A DNA stretch of 64,000 nt from Kuafuiihalomonas sp039024635 (GCA_039024635.1 JBCCQA010000023.1:1-64000), one strand, 5' to 3'; positions 1-9,013 are shown, counted from the first letter of the stretch. Notes: generated by a model not told the origin, from the sequence alone. Made by a program: numbers and translations.

Positions 1-11
1 AAGACGAGCGC

Positions 12-1148
12 TCATCTCGACGCCAAGAAGAGCCGATTGCGACGCCTCTCCAGGCGGGTGACTGCGCTGTCACGGAGCGACCGCATCTGCGCTTCCCCCC
101 CCACTCGAATCAGCCAGGCCTGGACCCTACTGTCCCATTCCACGGTTCGATGGACGTCCAGAACCCTCTGGAGCATCCACAGGGGGTGGGTGAGCACGGC
201 CCGCTCTCCCTGGGCGCCGCCGACACGAAATGCGTGTCGTCCTAGGGCCCTGGGGACGCGACCCTCAGGCCGGCTCGGGTTTTGTGCGTACTCGGCAAGG
301 CGCTGGTGCGCGTCGACGAGAAGCGGCGCGTACTCTTCGAAGAAGCGACGAAAGAGGGGATCCAGGGATACCGGAATCTCGTCCGGCTCCGCGTCGCTGG
401 GACCTTCAACCCTGTCCTTGATTCGTTTCAGCCAAGCCGTGATCGCCGGGTACTTCTCCAGCTCGCGAGATGGGTTTGGATCCACGGCCCAGTGCCCCGC
501 CACTGGACCCGCGAGGGCCACGTCGGCCGAGCTGGCCCGCTGACCGAAGGCAAAGGGCCAGCGCTCGAAATGGGACTCGAGCACCGCTCGTGTGTCGGTC
601 TGAAAAGCCACCAGGGCCTCGGCCGTACTCTCGCTGGCCCCTAGAGCCTTGGCGCCATCGGCAAAGAAACGGGACAGTCGCGAACCGGCCAACCGACGGA
701 GCGGCTTTGGAAGCCAGGGAGAAACGATGCTCCCAAAGTTGGCATGCACTTCGTCGAGATGGCTCGAGTCGTTCCAGCGAGCGTGCATGGCCGGGACCAG
801 CATCCAGTTGTCGGTGAAGAGCTCCAAGAGCTCGGCCGCCAATCGCTTGGTAGGATGGCGACCTGGATCGGGAACTAGGGCCGGCGTCGGATGTTCGGCC
901 TCCAACCAATCCATGATGACCGAGGAGTCCTGCAGCGCCTGACCCTGGGGCGTGAGAAGCACGGGAATGAAGCGAACGCCGGTCTTTGGTACAATGACTC
1001 TGCGATAGACCCAAAGCGTGGCCAGCCTCTCGTCGAAGGCCAGGCCCTTCAAACGAAGGTTCGTCCTCGTCTTCGCCGAGTAGTACGAGAACGGGGCAGA
1101 TAGCAGGCGGAAGCGACCCACGCTCCCGCCTCGCGTCGGCGGGGGCAT
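12..1148 (-). CDS. Glutathione S-transferase-like protein with C-terminal extension
   Basis: 378 residues. Residues about 13-90 look like the thioredoxin-fold GST N-domain: an SxxxxK-containing first helix region, the FIPVLL segment that normally carries the cis-proline, and the DSSVIMDWLE motif after it. A mostly helical GST C-domain follows to about residue 250, ending in the typical EKYPAITAWLKRIKD helix. The last 125 residues are an extra, Arg-rich helical region not found in ordinary 200-220 residue GSTs. Members of this superfamily conjugate glutathione or act as thiol-dependent reductases; the substrate cannot be read from sequence. It lies 20 nt downstream of lon on the same strand, so co-transcription with the protease is possible. 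The fold assignment is fairly secure, the activity is not. Confidence 0.75.
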   Translation of the reverse strand: MPPPTRGGSVGRFRLLSAPFSYYSAKTRTNLRLKGLAFDERLATLWVYRRVIVPKTGVRFIPVLLTPQGQALQDSSVIMDWLEAEHPTPALVPDPGRHPTKRLAAELLELFTDNWMLVPAMHARWNDSSHLDEVHANFGSIVSPWLPKPLRRLAGSRLSRFFADGAKALGASESTAEALVAFQTDTRAVLESHFERWPFAFGQRASSADVALAGPVAGHWAVDPNPSRELEKYPAITAWLKRIKDRVEGPSDAEPDEIPVSLDPLFRRFFEEYAPLLVDAHQRLAEYAQNPSRPEGRVPRALGRHAFRVGGAQGERAVLTHPLWMLQRVLDVHRTVEWDSRVQAWLIRVGGEAQMRSLRDSAVTRLERRRNRLFLASR

Positions 1149-1168
1149 GGGTCAAGAGCTAGCACTCC

Positions 1169-3535
1169 CTAGGCCAAGGTCTGGGGACGGGGAAAGGTCG
1201 GCGTCCAGCCCGGTACTGGATCGAGGGCCCGATCTAGGACCTCGCTCATGTCGTCTACGAAGACCACCTCCAGCTCCTCGAGGACCTTCTTCGGGATGTC
1301 GTCGACATCGGGTTCGTTCTGCTTCGGCAAAAGTACCGTGCGCAGGCCTCGCGCATGGGCGGCCAAGACCTTCGACTTGATCCCGCCGACCGGCAGAACC
1401 CGGCCCCGAAGGGAGACTTCTCCCGTCATCGCAACCTGGCTCTTCACGTTGCGCCCGGTGAGGAGGGACGCGAGGGCGGTGTACATGGTCACCCCCGCCG
1501 AGGGGCCATCCTTGGGGGTGGCCCCAGCCGGTACGTGAACGTGTACGTCCCTATCCCGGAGCTGCTCGGTCGGCACGCCGAGATCTTCGGCGTGCACCCG
1601 GGCGTAGGTGAAGGCCGCTTGGGCCGATTCCTTCATGACGTCGCCGAGCTGACCGGTCAGAACCAGCTGGCCCGAACCGGGATAGTCCGAAGCCTCGACG
1701 TACAGGACGTCGCCGCCCATGGGCGTCCAGGCCAGGCCCGTCGCGACCCCGGGCTGCGTGGGAGCCTCATGACGCTCTTCACGATTGCGCCGTCTTCCCA
1801 GGTGCGCCGTAAGATCGTCCTCATCCAAGCTCCATGGATGCTCGAGCTCTCCCTTCGCTTTCGCCACGGCAGCGGCGCGGTAGACCTTGCCCAAAGTCCG
1901 CTGGAGCTGACGCACACCCGCCTCCCGCGTCCAGCCAGAGATGGCGGCCCGCAGCGCAGCATCGCTAAAGAACACGTCGCCCTCCTCTACGCCGGCGTTC
2001 TTGGCCAACTTGGGGAGTACGTGGGAGCGGGCGATGGCCAGCTTCTCGTCCTCTGTGTAGCCCTCGATGGACACCACCTCCATCCGGTCCAGGAGCGGAC
2101 TCGGAACCCCCGACAGATCGTTGGCGGTCGCGATGAACAAGACCTTGGAAAGGTCGAAAGGTACCTCCATGTAGTGATCCGTGAAGGCATGGTTCTGCTC
2201 GGGATCCAGGATCTCCAGCAGCGCCGAGGCCGGGTCGCCCTGCCAGCCTCGACCCAACTTGTCGACTTCGTCCAGGAGCAGAACTGGATCCGAGGCCCCC
2301 GCCCGCCGGAGGCCTTCGACGATGCGGCCGGGTCGAGCGCCCACGTAGGTACGGCGATGTCCCCGGAGCTCGGCTTCATCTCGGACCCCGCCCAGAGCGA
2401 CGCGAACCAGCTCACGACCCGTCGTCTCCGCAATGGCCTCGGCGATGCTTGTCTTGCCGACCCCAGGGGGACCGACCAAGAGCAAAACGTCGGCCCTTCC
2501 ACTGCCGGCCAGCTTCCGGACGGCGAGGTTCTGGACCACCTGCTTCTTCACTTCGTTCAGACCGTGGTGGCTCTCGTCGAGACGAGCCTCGACCGTTCCA
2601 ATGTCGACATCAACACCCGCCATTCGACCCCAGGGCAACTCGGCCACCCAGTCGAGCCAGTCGATGGCCACGTTGCGCTCGGGAGAACCGGGCTGGATTC
2701 GCTCCAAACGCTTCAGCTCCTTGTCGACGCTGGCCCTCACCTCCTCCGGAAGGTCCAAGGCGGCCAAGCGCTCGGCGAGCTCGGACTGTTCGTCGCTACC
2801 CTCGCCTAGCTCGTCCTGGATCGCCTCCAGCTGACGGCGGAGAATGTGCTTGCGCTCTTGCTCCCCAATGTCCTGGCGAACCCGGTCCGCAATACTCTTT
2901 TGGGCGTCGAGCACCTCGCCGAGCTCGGCCGCACGACGGAGAACCATTCGCGCCCGCTCGAGTGGCTTGAGGGTCGTGAGGACTTCGTGCTTCCAGTCCA
3001 GACCGCTCTCTACGAAGGCAGCAAGCACGTCCACGAGGACGACGGGCGACGGCGCATTTCGCGTCGCGACCCTGATTGGGCTCTTGACCTCGAGCCGGGA
3101 GAAGAGACTCTCCACCGACTCCACCAGGGAGCGTCTCAGGGCTTCGGCCTCCGGCCCCTCGGGCCAGGCCTCGTCCACGAGTCGATAGTCGGCGCGAAGG
3201 TGATCACCCTGACTGAAACTCGACCACTCGACCCTCTGGACGCCCTGGATGGCGAGGGCCTTGACCTGGTCCGTACGTTGAACGGGGTGGAGGATTCGGG
3301 CCAAGACCCCGACCGGCAAGAGGTCGTGGGGGGAGAACTCCGATTCGGGCGTTCGCTGAATGGCGACCAGGATCCAGCCATCATGATCTCGCTTCGCGGC
3401 CTCCACGGCCGCGAGCGAGGCCGGGCGCGCGATTGCGAACGGCGACGCAACGCCAGGCAAGAGGAAGCCCTGCCGCAGGGGCAGGACGGGGAGGGTGGAC
3501 GGCAGGTCCTTGGGTACTTCCGGATGATGGTTCAT
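1169..3535 (-). CDS. lon: ATP-dependent Lon protease
   Basis: 788 residues, the normal length for a bacterial Lon. Order: N-terminal LON substrate-binding domain (about 12-200), helical linker, AAA+ module with Walker A GPPGVGKT at 355-362 and Walker B LLLDEVDK at 419-426, then the protease domain with catalytic Ser679 in DGPSAG and Lys722 in GGIKSK, the same numbering as the E. coli enzyme. It degrades misfolded and regulatory proteins in the cytoplasm. ATG start at 3535 is preceded by AGAAGGAAAG at a good distance. Myxobacteria often carry two Lon genes (LonV and LonD/BsgA); which one this corresponds to cannot be decided here. Confidence 0.97.
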   Translation of the reverse strand: MNHHPEVPKDLPSTLPVLPLRQGFLLPGVASPFAIARPASLAAVEAAKRDHDGWILVAIQRTPESEFSPHDLLPVGVLARILHPVQRTDQVKALAIQGVQRVEWSSFSQGDHLRADYRLVDEAWPEGPEAEALRRSLVESVESLFSRLEVKSPIRVATRNAPSPVVLVDVLAAFVESGLDWKHEVLTTLKPLERARMVLRRAAELGEVLDAQKSIADRVRQDIGEQERKHILRRQLEAIQDELGEGSDEQSELAERLAALDLPEEVRASVDKELKRLERIQPGSPERNVAIDWLDWVAELPWGRMAGVDVDIGTVEARLDESHHGLNEVKKQVVQNLAVRKLAGSGRADVLLLVGPPGVGKTSIAEAIAETTGRELVRVALGGVRDEAELRGHRRTYVGARPGRIVEGLRRAGASDPVLLLDEVDKLGRGWQGDPASALLEILDPEQNHAFTDHYMEVPFDLSKVLFIATANDLSGVPSPLLDRMEVVSIEGYTEDEKLAIARSHVLPKLAKNAGVEEGDVFFSDAALRAAISGWTREAGVRQLQRTLGKVYRAAAVAKAKGELEHPWSLDEDDLTAHLGRRRNREERHEAPTQPGVATGLAWTPMGGDVLYVEASDYPGSGQLVLTGQLGDVMKESAQAAFTYARVHAEDLGVPTEQLRDRDVHVHVPAGATPKDGPSAGVTMYTALASLLTGRNVKSQVAMTGEVSLRGRVLPVGGIKSKVLAAHARGLRTVLLPKQNEPDVDDIPKKVLEELEVVFVDDMSEVLDRALDPVPGWTPTFPRPQTLA

Positions 3536-3673
3536 GGCTTTCCTTCTCGGGCGACGAGATCGGTAGCCACCTCGTTCGGACCGTCAAAGGGGCGAGAAGC
3601 CCTCAGTTCCGGATGAAAAGTAGGTGCTCGCGGGAATGAAGGAACCGCGAAGCGAAAACGCTCTCTTCGGACG

Positions 3674-5590
3674 TCAGGAGCTGGCGTCGAGCGGGCCGGG
3701 ATAGTCCGCGACCTCTCGGACGAAGCGCCAGATCCGAGACACATCTCCGCCTTTTCTTTTCTGTAGAATCCGCAACTCTGCCTGCTCGCCGAAGCTCAGC
3801 TCGAAGGGCGTATCGATGATCTGGGAGGGCGCTTCGTCTTCGGACTCCGGATCGAGGGCAAGCCGGACCACGGCCACGGACTCGCCCTGGTCTTGAAGGA
3901 GAGCGAGTACCGTCATGCGGGCGGTGGGTGGCCCTTCGGGCCAGCGGGCCTCGACCATCAGGCGACCATCGTCGGCCAAACTGGGCTGCAGTGACAGGGC
4001 CGTCGTTGCAGAGTCCACAGCGAGACCACGGCGCTGGGCTTCGAGCAAGAAGCGGGCGAGCTGGGAGGCGGCGGTTGAACTCTCCTGTTCGGGCTCGGCC
4101 GCTTCGGAGAGCGCCAGAGCCTCGGCTTCTCGTTCGATCGCGGCCAGAACCTGACCCTGTCGGAAATCGACAGTGGCTACGGTATCCTCGATCAAGGGCG
4201 CGAAGGCTTCGGTCGCCAGGCCGAGGGCGCGCTTGGCCGCCATCTCGGCGCGCTCGAGGCGCTCGGGGGTGGTGTCGGGGTCTACCGCCTCCAGCCAGGC
4301 GAAGGTATTGAGAGCGATGCCGTCCTGACTGGTTTCGATGACCTTGGTCCAGGTCTCCTGATCGTGGGAGCCGGCCCGAAGAAGACCTGCCCCCAAGCCG
4401 ATGAGAGTCACCAAGCCCAGGCCGATGGAACCAGCAAGCGCCCAGCGCGGAGAGCCACGTACCGGGAGCGAGGGCCCGGCCAAAGCCGCCACGAGAACCC
4501 CCATGATGGCGCCGCTGAAGACCAAGTCGAAGGTCACCGCGGGTAGCATGGTCAACAGCACGCCCAGGACGCCGCCCCAGAGCCACCGGCGGAAGGGCCC
4601 TCGAAAACCGAGGGGGATCTGCTCCCGACGCTGAATGCCGATGAACACCGAGGCCCCCAGCAGCCCAAAGACGATGGCGGCCGAGCCTGCCACAAGCACG
4701 CCCCCGTGACCCAAGCCCACCACCAGGCCGCCTCCGATCGCCGAGCCCAACATCAAGGTCACTGTGGAGAGCCGGCCGAGAAGACGCTCGATGGGCGGGC
4801 CCACCAACCACAGCCCGACCAAGCTGAGGATGAGGCTCATCGAGGGGAGTGGCACATAGCCGTCGGGAAGGTGATTGACGGGGTGAACGAAGGCGTAGCT
4901 GACCACCCGCCATAGCTGGCCGGAGAGTACGAGGTCTCGGTTGAGGCCGCCCATCACCAAGACACCGAACGTCTCTTTGGCCCCCGCCACGAACATTCCC
5001 AGCGACACCAGCAGCAAGAGGACGCTGGTAGCGAAGCTGACCAGCGGCCAGCGAACGAGCATGGGCGCCACTCGGGCCTCCTCGCGCTCGAAGGACTCTA
5101 CGGTACGCTCGCCATGAACGACGGCCGTCTTGAGCTGCTCGAGGATGGCATCTCGAAAGCGACGGGCCTGGCTTGGGTCACTGAAAGCCCCCAGAGGAAA
5201 GGAGAAGTCGAAGAGCTCGGTCCCGACCAAAAAGATACCGCGTCGACCGCGCTCTTGAAGCATCACGCCCGTGACATCCCGCAAGGGCACGCTCAGCATC
5301 TGACTCGCTCGAACGCTGAAGGGCATCATCAGACGATCGCGAAAAAGCGTGAGGGTGCGATGCCCGATGTTCCGGGAGGCTCTCCAGGACAGACCGACCA
5401 GAGTGAGGCTCAGAAAGAGAACGACAGAGGCCATCCCGACGGCCTGGGCGCCTTGACCGCCCACGAGGAGGCTGATGGCGACGAGGGAGCCAAAGGCAAG
5501 ACTCGCCACCAGGGAGGGCGTCACGACCGGCGGTGGCCGAAGGACGACCCGCATCTGAGGCTGGGCCAAGGTGAGCTCGGGCTCCTCCAT
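3674..5590 (-). CDS. PH-like plus catalytically dead rhomboid-fold membrane protein
   Basis: 638 residues. Two N-terminal membrane segments (about 26-70), then a bacterial PH-like stretch (about 75-155, FRDRLMM..RDVTGVMLQERGRRGIFLVGTELFDF split across strands), then a six-helix rhomboid-like core (about 180-375) and a cytoplasmic-type helical tail of 260 residues. The core keeps rhomboid landmarks: WRVVSYAFVH after TM1 and FGLLGA at 308-313. Where active rhomboids have GxSG before FGLLGA, this protein has GSAAIV (302-307), and the TM6 histidine position is Ser359. Both members of the Ser-His dyad are therefore missing, so it is probably a pseudoprotease that binds membrane proteins. It is transcribed toward lon, 138 nt away. 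Confidence 0.75.
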   Translation of the reverse strand: MEEPELTLAQPQMRVVLRPPPVVTPSLVASLAFGSLVAISLLVGGQGAQAVGMASVVLFLSLTLVGLSWRASRNIGHRTLTLFRDRLMMPFSVRASQMLSVPLRDVTGVMLQERGRRGIFLVGTELFDFSFPLGAFSDPSQARRFRDAILEQLKTAVVHGERTVESFEREEARVAPMLVRWPLVSFATSVLLLLVSLGMFVAGAKETFGVLVMGGLNRDLVLSGQLWRVVSYAFVHPVNHLPDGYVPLPSMSLILSLVGLWLVGPPIERLLGRLSTVTLMLGSAIGGGLVVGLGHGGVLVAGSAAIVFGLLGASVFIGIQRREQIPLGFRGPFRRWLWGGVLGVLLTMLPAVTFDLVFSGAIMGVLVAALAGPSLPVRGSPRWALAGSIGLGLVTLIGLGAGLLRAGSHDQETWTKVIETSQDGIALNTFAWLEAVDPDTTPERLERAEMAAKRALGLATEAFAPLIEDTVATVDFRQGQVLAAIEREAEALALSEAAEPEQESSTAASQLARFLLEAQRRGLAVDSATTALSLQPSLADDGRLMVEARWPEGPPTARMTVLALLQDQGESVAVVRLALDPESEDEAPSQIIDTPFELSFGEQAELRILQKRKGGDVSRIWRFVREVADYPGPLDASS

Positions 5591-5635
5591 CTTCCGGAGT
5601 CGTAACCGACCGCGAGCGGCTTGTATTCAAAAACC

Positions 5636-6304
5636 CTAGGACGGCTCGGGCGGATGGAGGTCGCCGCTGCACAAGTCGATGGAGAGTGCGGTCGCGGCCG
5701 CGAGATCTTCGACCTCGGGGGCGTGTCTCAACGCTTGGGCCAAGGCAGCGCTCCAAAGCCCCACCACCTCTTCGCCCCGCCGATCGCTGGGAAGGACCAC
5801 GCGAGGCTCCACTGGAGGGACGCTGACCGGCCGTGGACCCACCCCCGTGATCACGGCCCGCATGCCATCGGGGGAAAAGAGCAGCTGCAGCCGCTCGTGG
5901 GCGTGTACGTGGGTCCCGACGATCCGCCATGGCGGACTCTCGAAACGCGCGGAGGCGCTCAGGCCCTGGGCCCGCTCGAGTGCCTGGGTCTGCTCGGCAC
6001 CGAAAGACATCCAGCGCCCTTGGAGCGCCTCTGCGAAGGCCTCCGGACCCTCGAAGCCCACGTAGTCAACCGGACCGAAGCCGTGAAACGGGCTGCTGGG
6101 CAAGAAGCGCAGCACCTGGGCGTCGAGGACGAAGAAGGCGTGTTCGCTATCGGGGCGATGCCGCCCGATGGGTGGGAAGCGCTCGGGATCCACCTTGACT
6201 TGCCCGCGGACTGCCCCGCGCGGGGTCACGAAGGCCCGAGCGCCGGTGCGGCGAAGATGAGTGGTCGCTATCTGCCGAGTCCGGGAGTTGAGGGCGAGCT
6301 CCAT
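5636..6304 (-). CDS. Hypothetical protein
   Basis: About 222 residues, soluble, no signal peptide or membrane segment. It has alternating charged and hydrophobic stretches and a conserved-looking middle part (FFVLDAQVLRFLPSSPFHGF). I do not recognise a family. The ATG at 6304 is preferred because GGTGA lies just upstream; an in-frame GTG at 6313 is the alternative. It ends 45 nt before the rhomboid-like gene and is probably in its operon. It is divergent from the asparaginase gene across a region with several inverted repeats. Confidence 0.65.
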   Translation of the reverse strand: MELALNSRTRQIATTHLRRTGARAFVTPRGAVRGQVKVDPERFPPIGRHRPDSEHAFFVLDAQVLRFLPSSPFHGFGPVDYVGFEGPEAFAEALQGRWMSFGAEQTQALERAQGLSASARFESPPWRIVGTHVHAHERLQLLFSPDGMRAVITGVGPRPVSVPPVEPRVVLPSDRRGEEVVGLWSAALAQALRHAPEVEDLAAATALSIDLCSGDLHPPEPS

Positions 6305-6334
6305 AAAGGTCACCCAATCTACTTTCTGGGTGGG

Positions 6335-6397
6335 GACCCGGACTAGGGAAGCTCTCGTTTCCCCGGGTCTCGAACCTCAAAGTTGAACCCCGAGACC
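6335..6397. promoter_or_regulatory. Alternative hairpins between divergent genes
   Basis: GACCCGG (6335-6341) can pair with CCGGGTC (6363-6369), with an inner GGGAA/TTCCC stem. The competing pair GGTCTCG (6366-6372) / CGAGACC (6391-6397) uses four of the same bases, so the two stems exclude each other. This sits in the leader of the asparaginase gene and in the upstream region of the minus-strand hypothetical gene. Mutually exclusive stems are what an attenuator or riboswitch expression platform would look like, but in GC-rich DNA they can also arise by chance. There is no U-tract. Confidence 0.3.
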
Positions 6398-6429
6398 GCC
6401 CCGCGCAAAGTCCCGGTGTGAGCCAGAGC

Positions 6430-7539
6430 ATGGCCCGACAGCGCGAGGGCGACCGAGAGCGAGTCCTCGTTCTCTACACGGGCGGCACGATAGGTATGCG
6501 AGCGGGCCCTCGAGGCTATGAGCCGGTCCCCGGTTTTTTGGGCCAACAGCTGGCCAAGCTCCCCCAGTTTCACGATCCAACGCAGCCGCCCCTGACGACG
6601 CCTCGGGGCCGCTTCGACCGACGCGTGCACTTCGAAATCCTGGAGCACGAACCCCTATTGGATTCGTCGAGTATGAACGTCGAGAACTGGGTGCGAATCG
6701 GACTCGACATCGAGCGGCACTACGAAGACTTCGACGGCTTCGTCGTCCTCCACGGCACCGACACCATGGCCTACACGGCGTCCGCTCTGAGCTTCATGCT
6801 GGAGAGCTTGGGCAAGCCGGTCGTGCTCACCGGCTCGCAGATACCGCTCAGTGAGCTCCGAAACGACGCCATCGACAACGTGCTGGACGCCCTGGTCTTC
6901 GCGGGGCTCTTCGCCATTCCGGAGGTGACGGTGTACTTCCACCACCAGCTTTTGCGGGGGAACCGCAGCCGTAAGGTCGATGCCCAGTCCTTCGACGCCT
7001 ACAAGTCACCGAACTTCCCACCCCTGGCCACGGTGGGCGTCGACATCGAAGTCGCATGGCATCGGGTGCTGCCCAGGCCCAGGGCACCTCTGAGCGTGAA
7101 GCCCTTTCGCCGTCGGAACATAGCTGCGCTGCGGCTCTTCCCCGGGATGACGGGCGAGCTGTTGGCCCGCTTTCTGGGGGAGGGCATGGAGGGTCTGGTC
7201 CTCGAGACCTACGGTACGGGCAACGGCCCCGATCGACCCGACTTGTTGCAGGCACTGCGAGCCGCGTCCGACTCCGGCGTCGTCATCGTGAACGTGAGCC
7301 AGTGCGCCCGGGCCACCGTCCTTCCAAGCTACGCAGCGGGTCGGGCCCTGGCCGATGCGGGCGTCGTCTCGGGACGGGACATGACGGCCGAGGCTGCGCT
7401 GACCAAGCTGTCCTGGTTGGCCAGTCAAGACCTGCCGCCGGACCGCGTCAGGCGGGGTATGACCACGAACCTCCGAGGTGAGCTCACACCTCCGAGCCGC
7501 TGGAACGAGCTTGATCCCCCTGCAGGTTCGCCCACATGA
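6430..7539 (+). CDS. ansA: Type I L-asparaginase
   Basis: About 369 residues from the ATG at 6430; a GTG at 6418 adds four residues. It has the two asparaginase threonine motifs: TGGTIGM near the N-terminus and HGTDTMAYTAS around 108-118, followed by the LTGSQIPLSELRNDAIDN segment. Absence of a signal peptide and the overall length fit the cytoplasmic type I (AnsA) group, which hydrolyses asparagine to aspartate and ammonia. The C-terminal half (TGELL, GNGP, VVIVNVSQC) matches the small allosteric domain. Its stop overlaps the ATG of the following lipoprotein gene by 4 nt. Confidence 0.9.
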   Translation: MARQREGDRERVLVLYTGGTIGMRAGPRGYEPVPGFLGQQLAKLPQFHDPTQPPLTTPRGRFDRRVHFEILEHEPLLDSSSMNVENWVRIGLDIERHYEDFDGFVVLHGTDTMAYTASALSFMLESLGKPVVLTGSQIPLSELRNDAIDNVLDALVFAGLFAIPEVTVYFHHQLLRGNRSRKVDAQSFDAYKSPNFPPLATVGVDIEVAWHRVLPRPRAPLSVKPFRRRNIAALRLFPGMTGELLARFLGEGMEGLVLETYGTGNGPDRPDLLQALRAASDSGVVIVNVSQCARATVLPSYAAGRALADAGVVSGRDMTAEAALTKLSWLASQDLPPDRVRRGMTTNLRGELTPPSRWNELDPPAGSPT

Positions 7540-8084
7540 TTCGTCCGATGGGTCGCACCCTGATCGTCTTATTCGCTCTTGTTGGGAGCAGCTGTCGCTC
7601 GCCCAGCCCTTCGGACGCGAGCCCGCCTGAGGCTGCGGCCGGAGTCCCGCTCTACAGCCCCTTCGTGGTGGAGGTGCAGACCGAAGCGCCCTTCAACCGA
7701 GTCTCCTTCAAGCAGGTGGGCTCCTTCCGGGGAGAAGACGACCGAAGCGAGATATTCGAAGCGATGGCCGAGTCCTTGGCCTACGAACTCTCGAAGCACG
7801 GAGCGACCTCCCACGCGACCTTCACGCCCGAGGTGGCCGACCCGACCCACCACCTCGCCTGCGGGTCCAGCCACATCTATGTCGATTTTTGGGAGAGCGA
7901 AGACGCGGTCTTCGGCTTCTCGCTCTGGTCGGGCTGCGGCGAAGAGAGTCGCTTTGCGCATGAGGTCGAGCTCAGCCTTCCGACAGATCGAGACCTCATC
8001 GAGAAACTCGAGCCATTGGCGCGGCGGATCGCTTCTCGCCTCATCGAAGCCCGGGACACCGACTGCTTCAACGCAAGCTGCTAG
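7536..8084 (+). CDS. Small lipoprotein of unknown function
   Basis: 182 residues. A short signal peptide ends in the lipobox LVGSSC, with the acylated Cys at residue 20, followed by a Ser/Pro-rich linker. The mature domain contains several further cysteines (CGSSH, SGCGE, and the two at the C-terminus in DCFNASC), suggesting disulfides in the periplasm or at the surface. I recognise no family. It overlaps the asparaginase stop by 4 nt, so the two are translationally coupled. Confidence 0.75.
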   Translation: MIRPMGRTLIVLFALVGSSCRSPSPSDASPPEAAAGVPLYSPFVVEVQTEAPFNRVSFKQVGSFRGEDDRSEIFEAMAESLAYELSKHGATSHATFTPEVADPTHHLACGSSHIYVDFWESEDAVFGFSLWSGCGEESRFAHEVELSLPTDRDLIEKLEPLARRIASRLIEARDTDCFNASC

Positions 8085-8105
8085 CAGAAACAGCCCTAAC
8101 TGAAG

Positions 8106-8171
8106 TCGACCGAGCGTCTCGAAACGAGACGCCGCTGAAAGGACTCAGGCCTTCGCCGATCAAGAGGTCGA
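8106..8171 (+). promoter_or_regulatory. Structured leader overlapping the Shine-Dalgarno of the CBS-receiver gene
   Basis: TCGACC (8106-8111) is complementary to GGTCGA (8166-8171), which overlaps the AAGAGGTCGAG ribosome-binding site of the next gene. Between them lie a perfect 8-bp hairpin (8114-8121/8125-8132, loop AAA), a CTGA/TCAG hairpin (8135-8138/8145-8148) and a GGC/GCC hairpin with a CTTC loop (about 8148-8157). The whole looks like a multi-branch junction whose closing stem would hide the Shine-Dalgarno. It is not followed by a T-run, so a simple terminator is less likely. Function is inferred. Confidence 0.4.
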
Positions 8172-8172
8172 G

Positions 8173-9012
8173 GTGAGCCAGTCCGTGCGCGAAGTCATGG
8201 ATTCCGACCCGGTGAGAATCGGACCGGACGTCTACGTCAGAGACGCTCTCCAGCTCATGCTCCGCGAGCGTCTCCGGCATTTGACGGTTGTGGATGAGGA
8301 CGATGAGGTCCTCGGGCTCATCAGCGACAGGGACCTTCGACACTTGCTGCCCGACCCACGAACGGCGCCGGAGAGGTTCAGCGAAGTCCAAAGCGCGACC
8401 GAACTTCGATTGGTCATGACCCGCAATCCGGCAACTATCGAGGAAGGCGCCTCAGTCTCGGAGGCCGTTCGCCGCTTCCGAGAGCGGAGGCTCGAGGTCA
8501 TGCCCGTCCTGAGCGACCAACGGCTCGTTGGCATGCTGACCCAGGCCCATCTGATGGGCCTCCTGCTGAGCTTCCTGAAGCACGAGCCGGCGCCAAAGCC
8601 AGAGAAGCCGAGCACAGCCCATTCGGACACCCGCTCGGTGGGGACTCCAACGACCCGGGTCTTGATCATCGAAGACGACTTCGTGACCCGTCGCATCCTA
8701 TGCCACCACCTCGAGCGCTCCGGCCATGAGGTCACCCAGTGCGAGGACGGCGGAAGCGCGGCGGAACTGCTCGAGCGCCAAACCTATGACTTGATTCTGA
8801 CCGATATCAACCTGCCCAGAGTCAGCGGTTTGGGTCTTCTCGACAGCTTCAATGGCCGGCTGGCGGGCACGAAGAAGATCGTCATGTCGGCCAGCCACCG
8901 AGACGACATGATCTTGCAGGCCTTCCGCTTGGGTGCCGACGACTTCATCAAGAAACCCTTCAATCCCGAGATCTTGATGTGCCGGGTCAATCGACTCCTC
9001 GTGAAGGCCTAA
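8173..9012 (+). CDS. CBS-domain pair fused to a response-regulator receiver
   Basis: 279 residues, GTG start with AAGAGGTCGAG in front. Two CBS motifs (about 7-64 and 75-135) form a nucleotide-sensing Bateman module. After a Pro-rich linker comes a complete receiver domain (162-277) with acidic pair Asp168/Asp169, phospho-acceptor Asp211 in LILTD, Ser239 and Lys261. There is no output domain, so it must act through protein contacts. It is the first gene of a close series with a HEAT-repeat protein, a family-2 glycosyltransferase and a YaiO-like barrel, and so probably controls that glycan system in response to nucleotide level and phosphorylation. No histidine kinase is encoded nearby. Confidence 0.9.
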   Translation: MSQSVREVMDSDPVRIGPDVYVRDALQLMLRERLRHLTVVDEDDEVLGLISDRDLRHLLPDPRTAPERFSEVQSATELRLVMTRNPATIEEGASVSEAVRRFRERRLEVMPVLSDQRLVGMLTQAHLMGLLLSFLKHEPAPKPEKPSTAHSDTRSVGTPTTRVLIIEDDFVTRRILCHHLERSGHEVTQCEDGGSAAELLERQTYDLILTDINLPRVSGLGLLDSFNGRLAGTKKIVMSASHRDDMILQAFRLGADDFIKKPFNPEILMCRVNRLLVKA

Positions 9013-9013
9013 G

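Noticed and set aside
3603..4913. A 436-residue frame on the minus strand within the rhomboid-like gene
   Set aside because: Arg/Gly/Ser/Pro-rich composition typical of an out-of-frame shadow; the true gene has the same strand in another frame.
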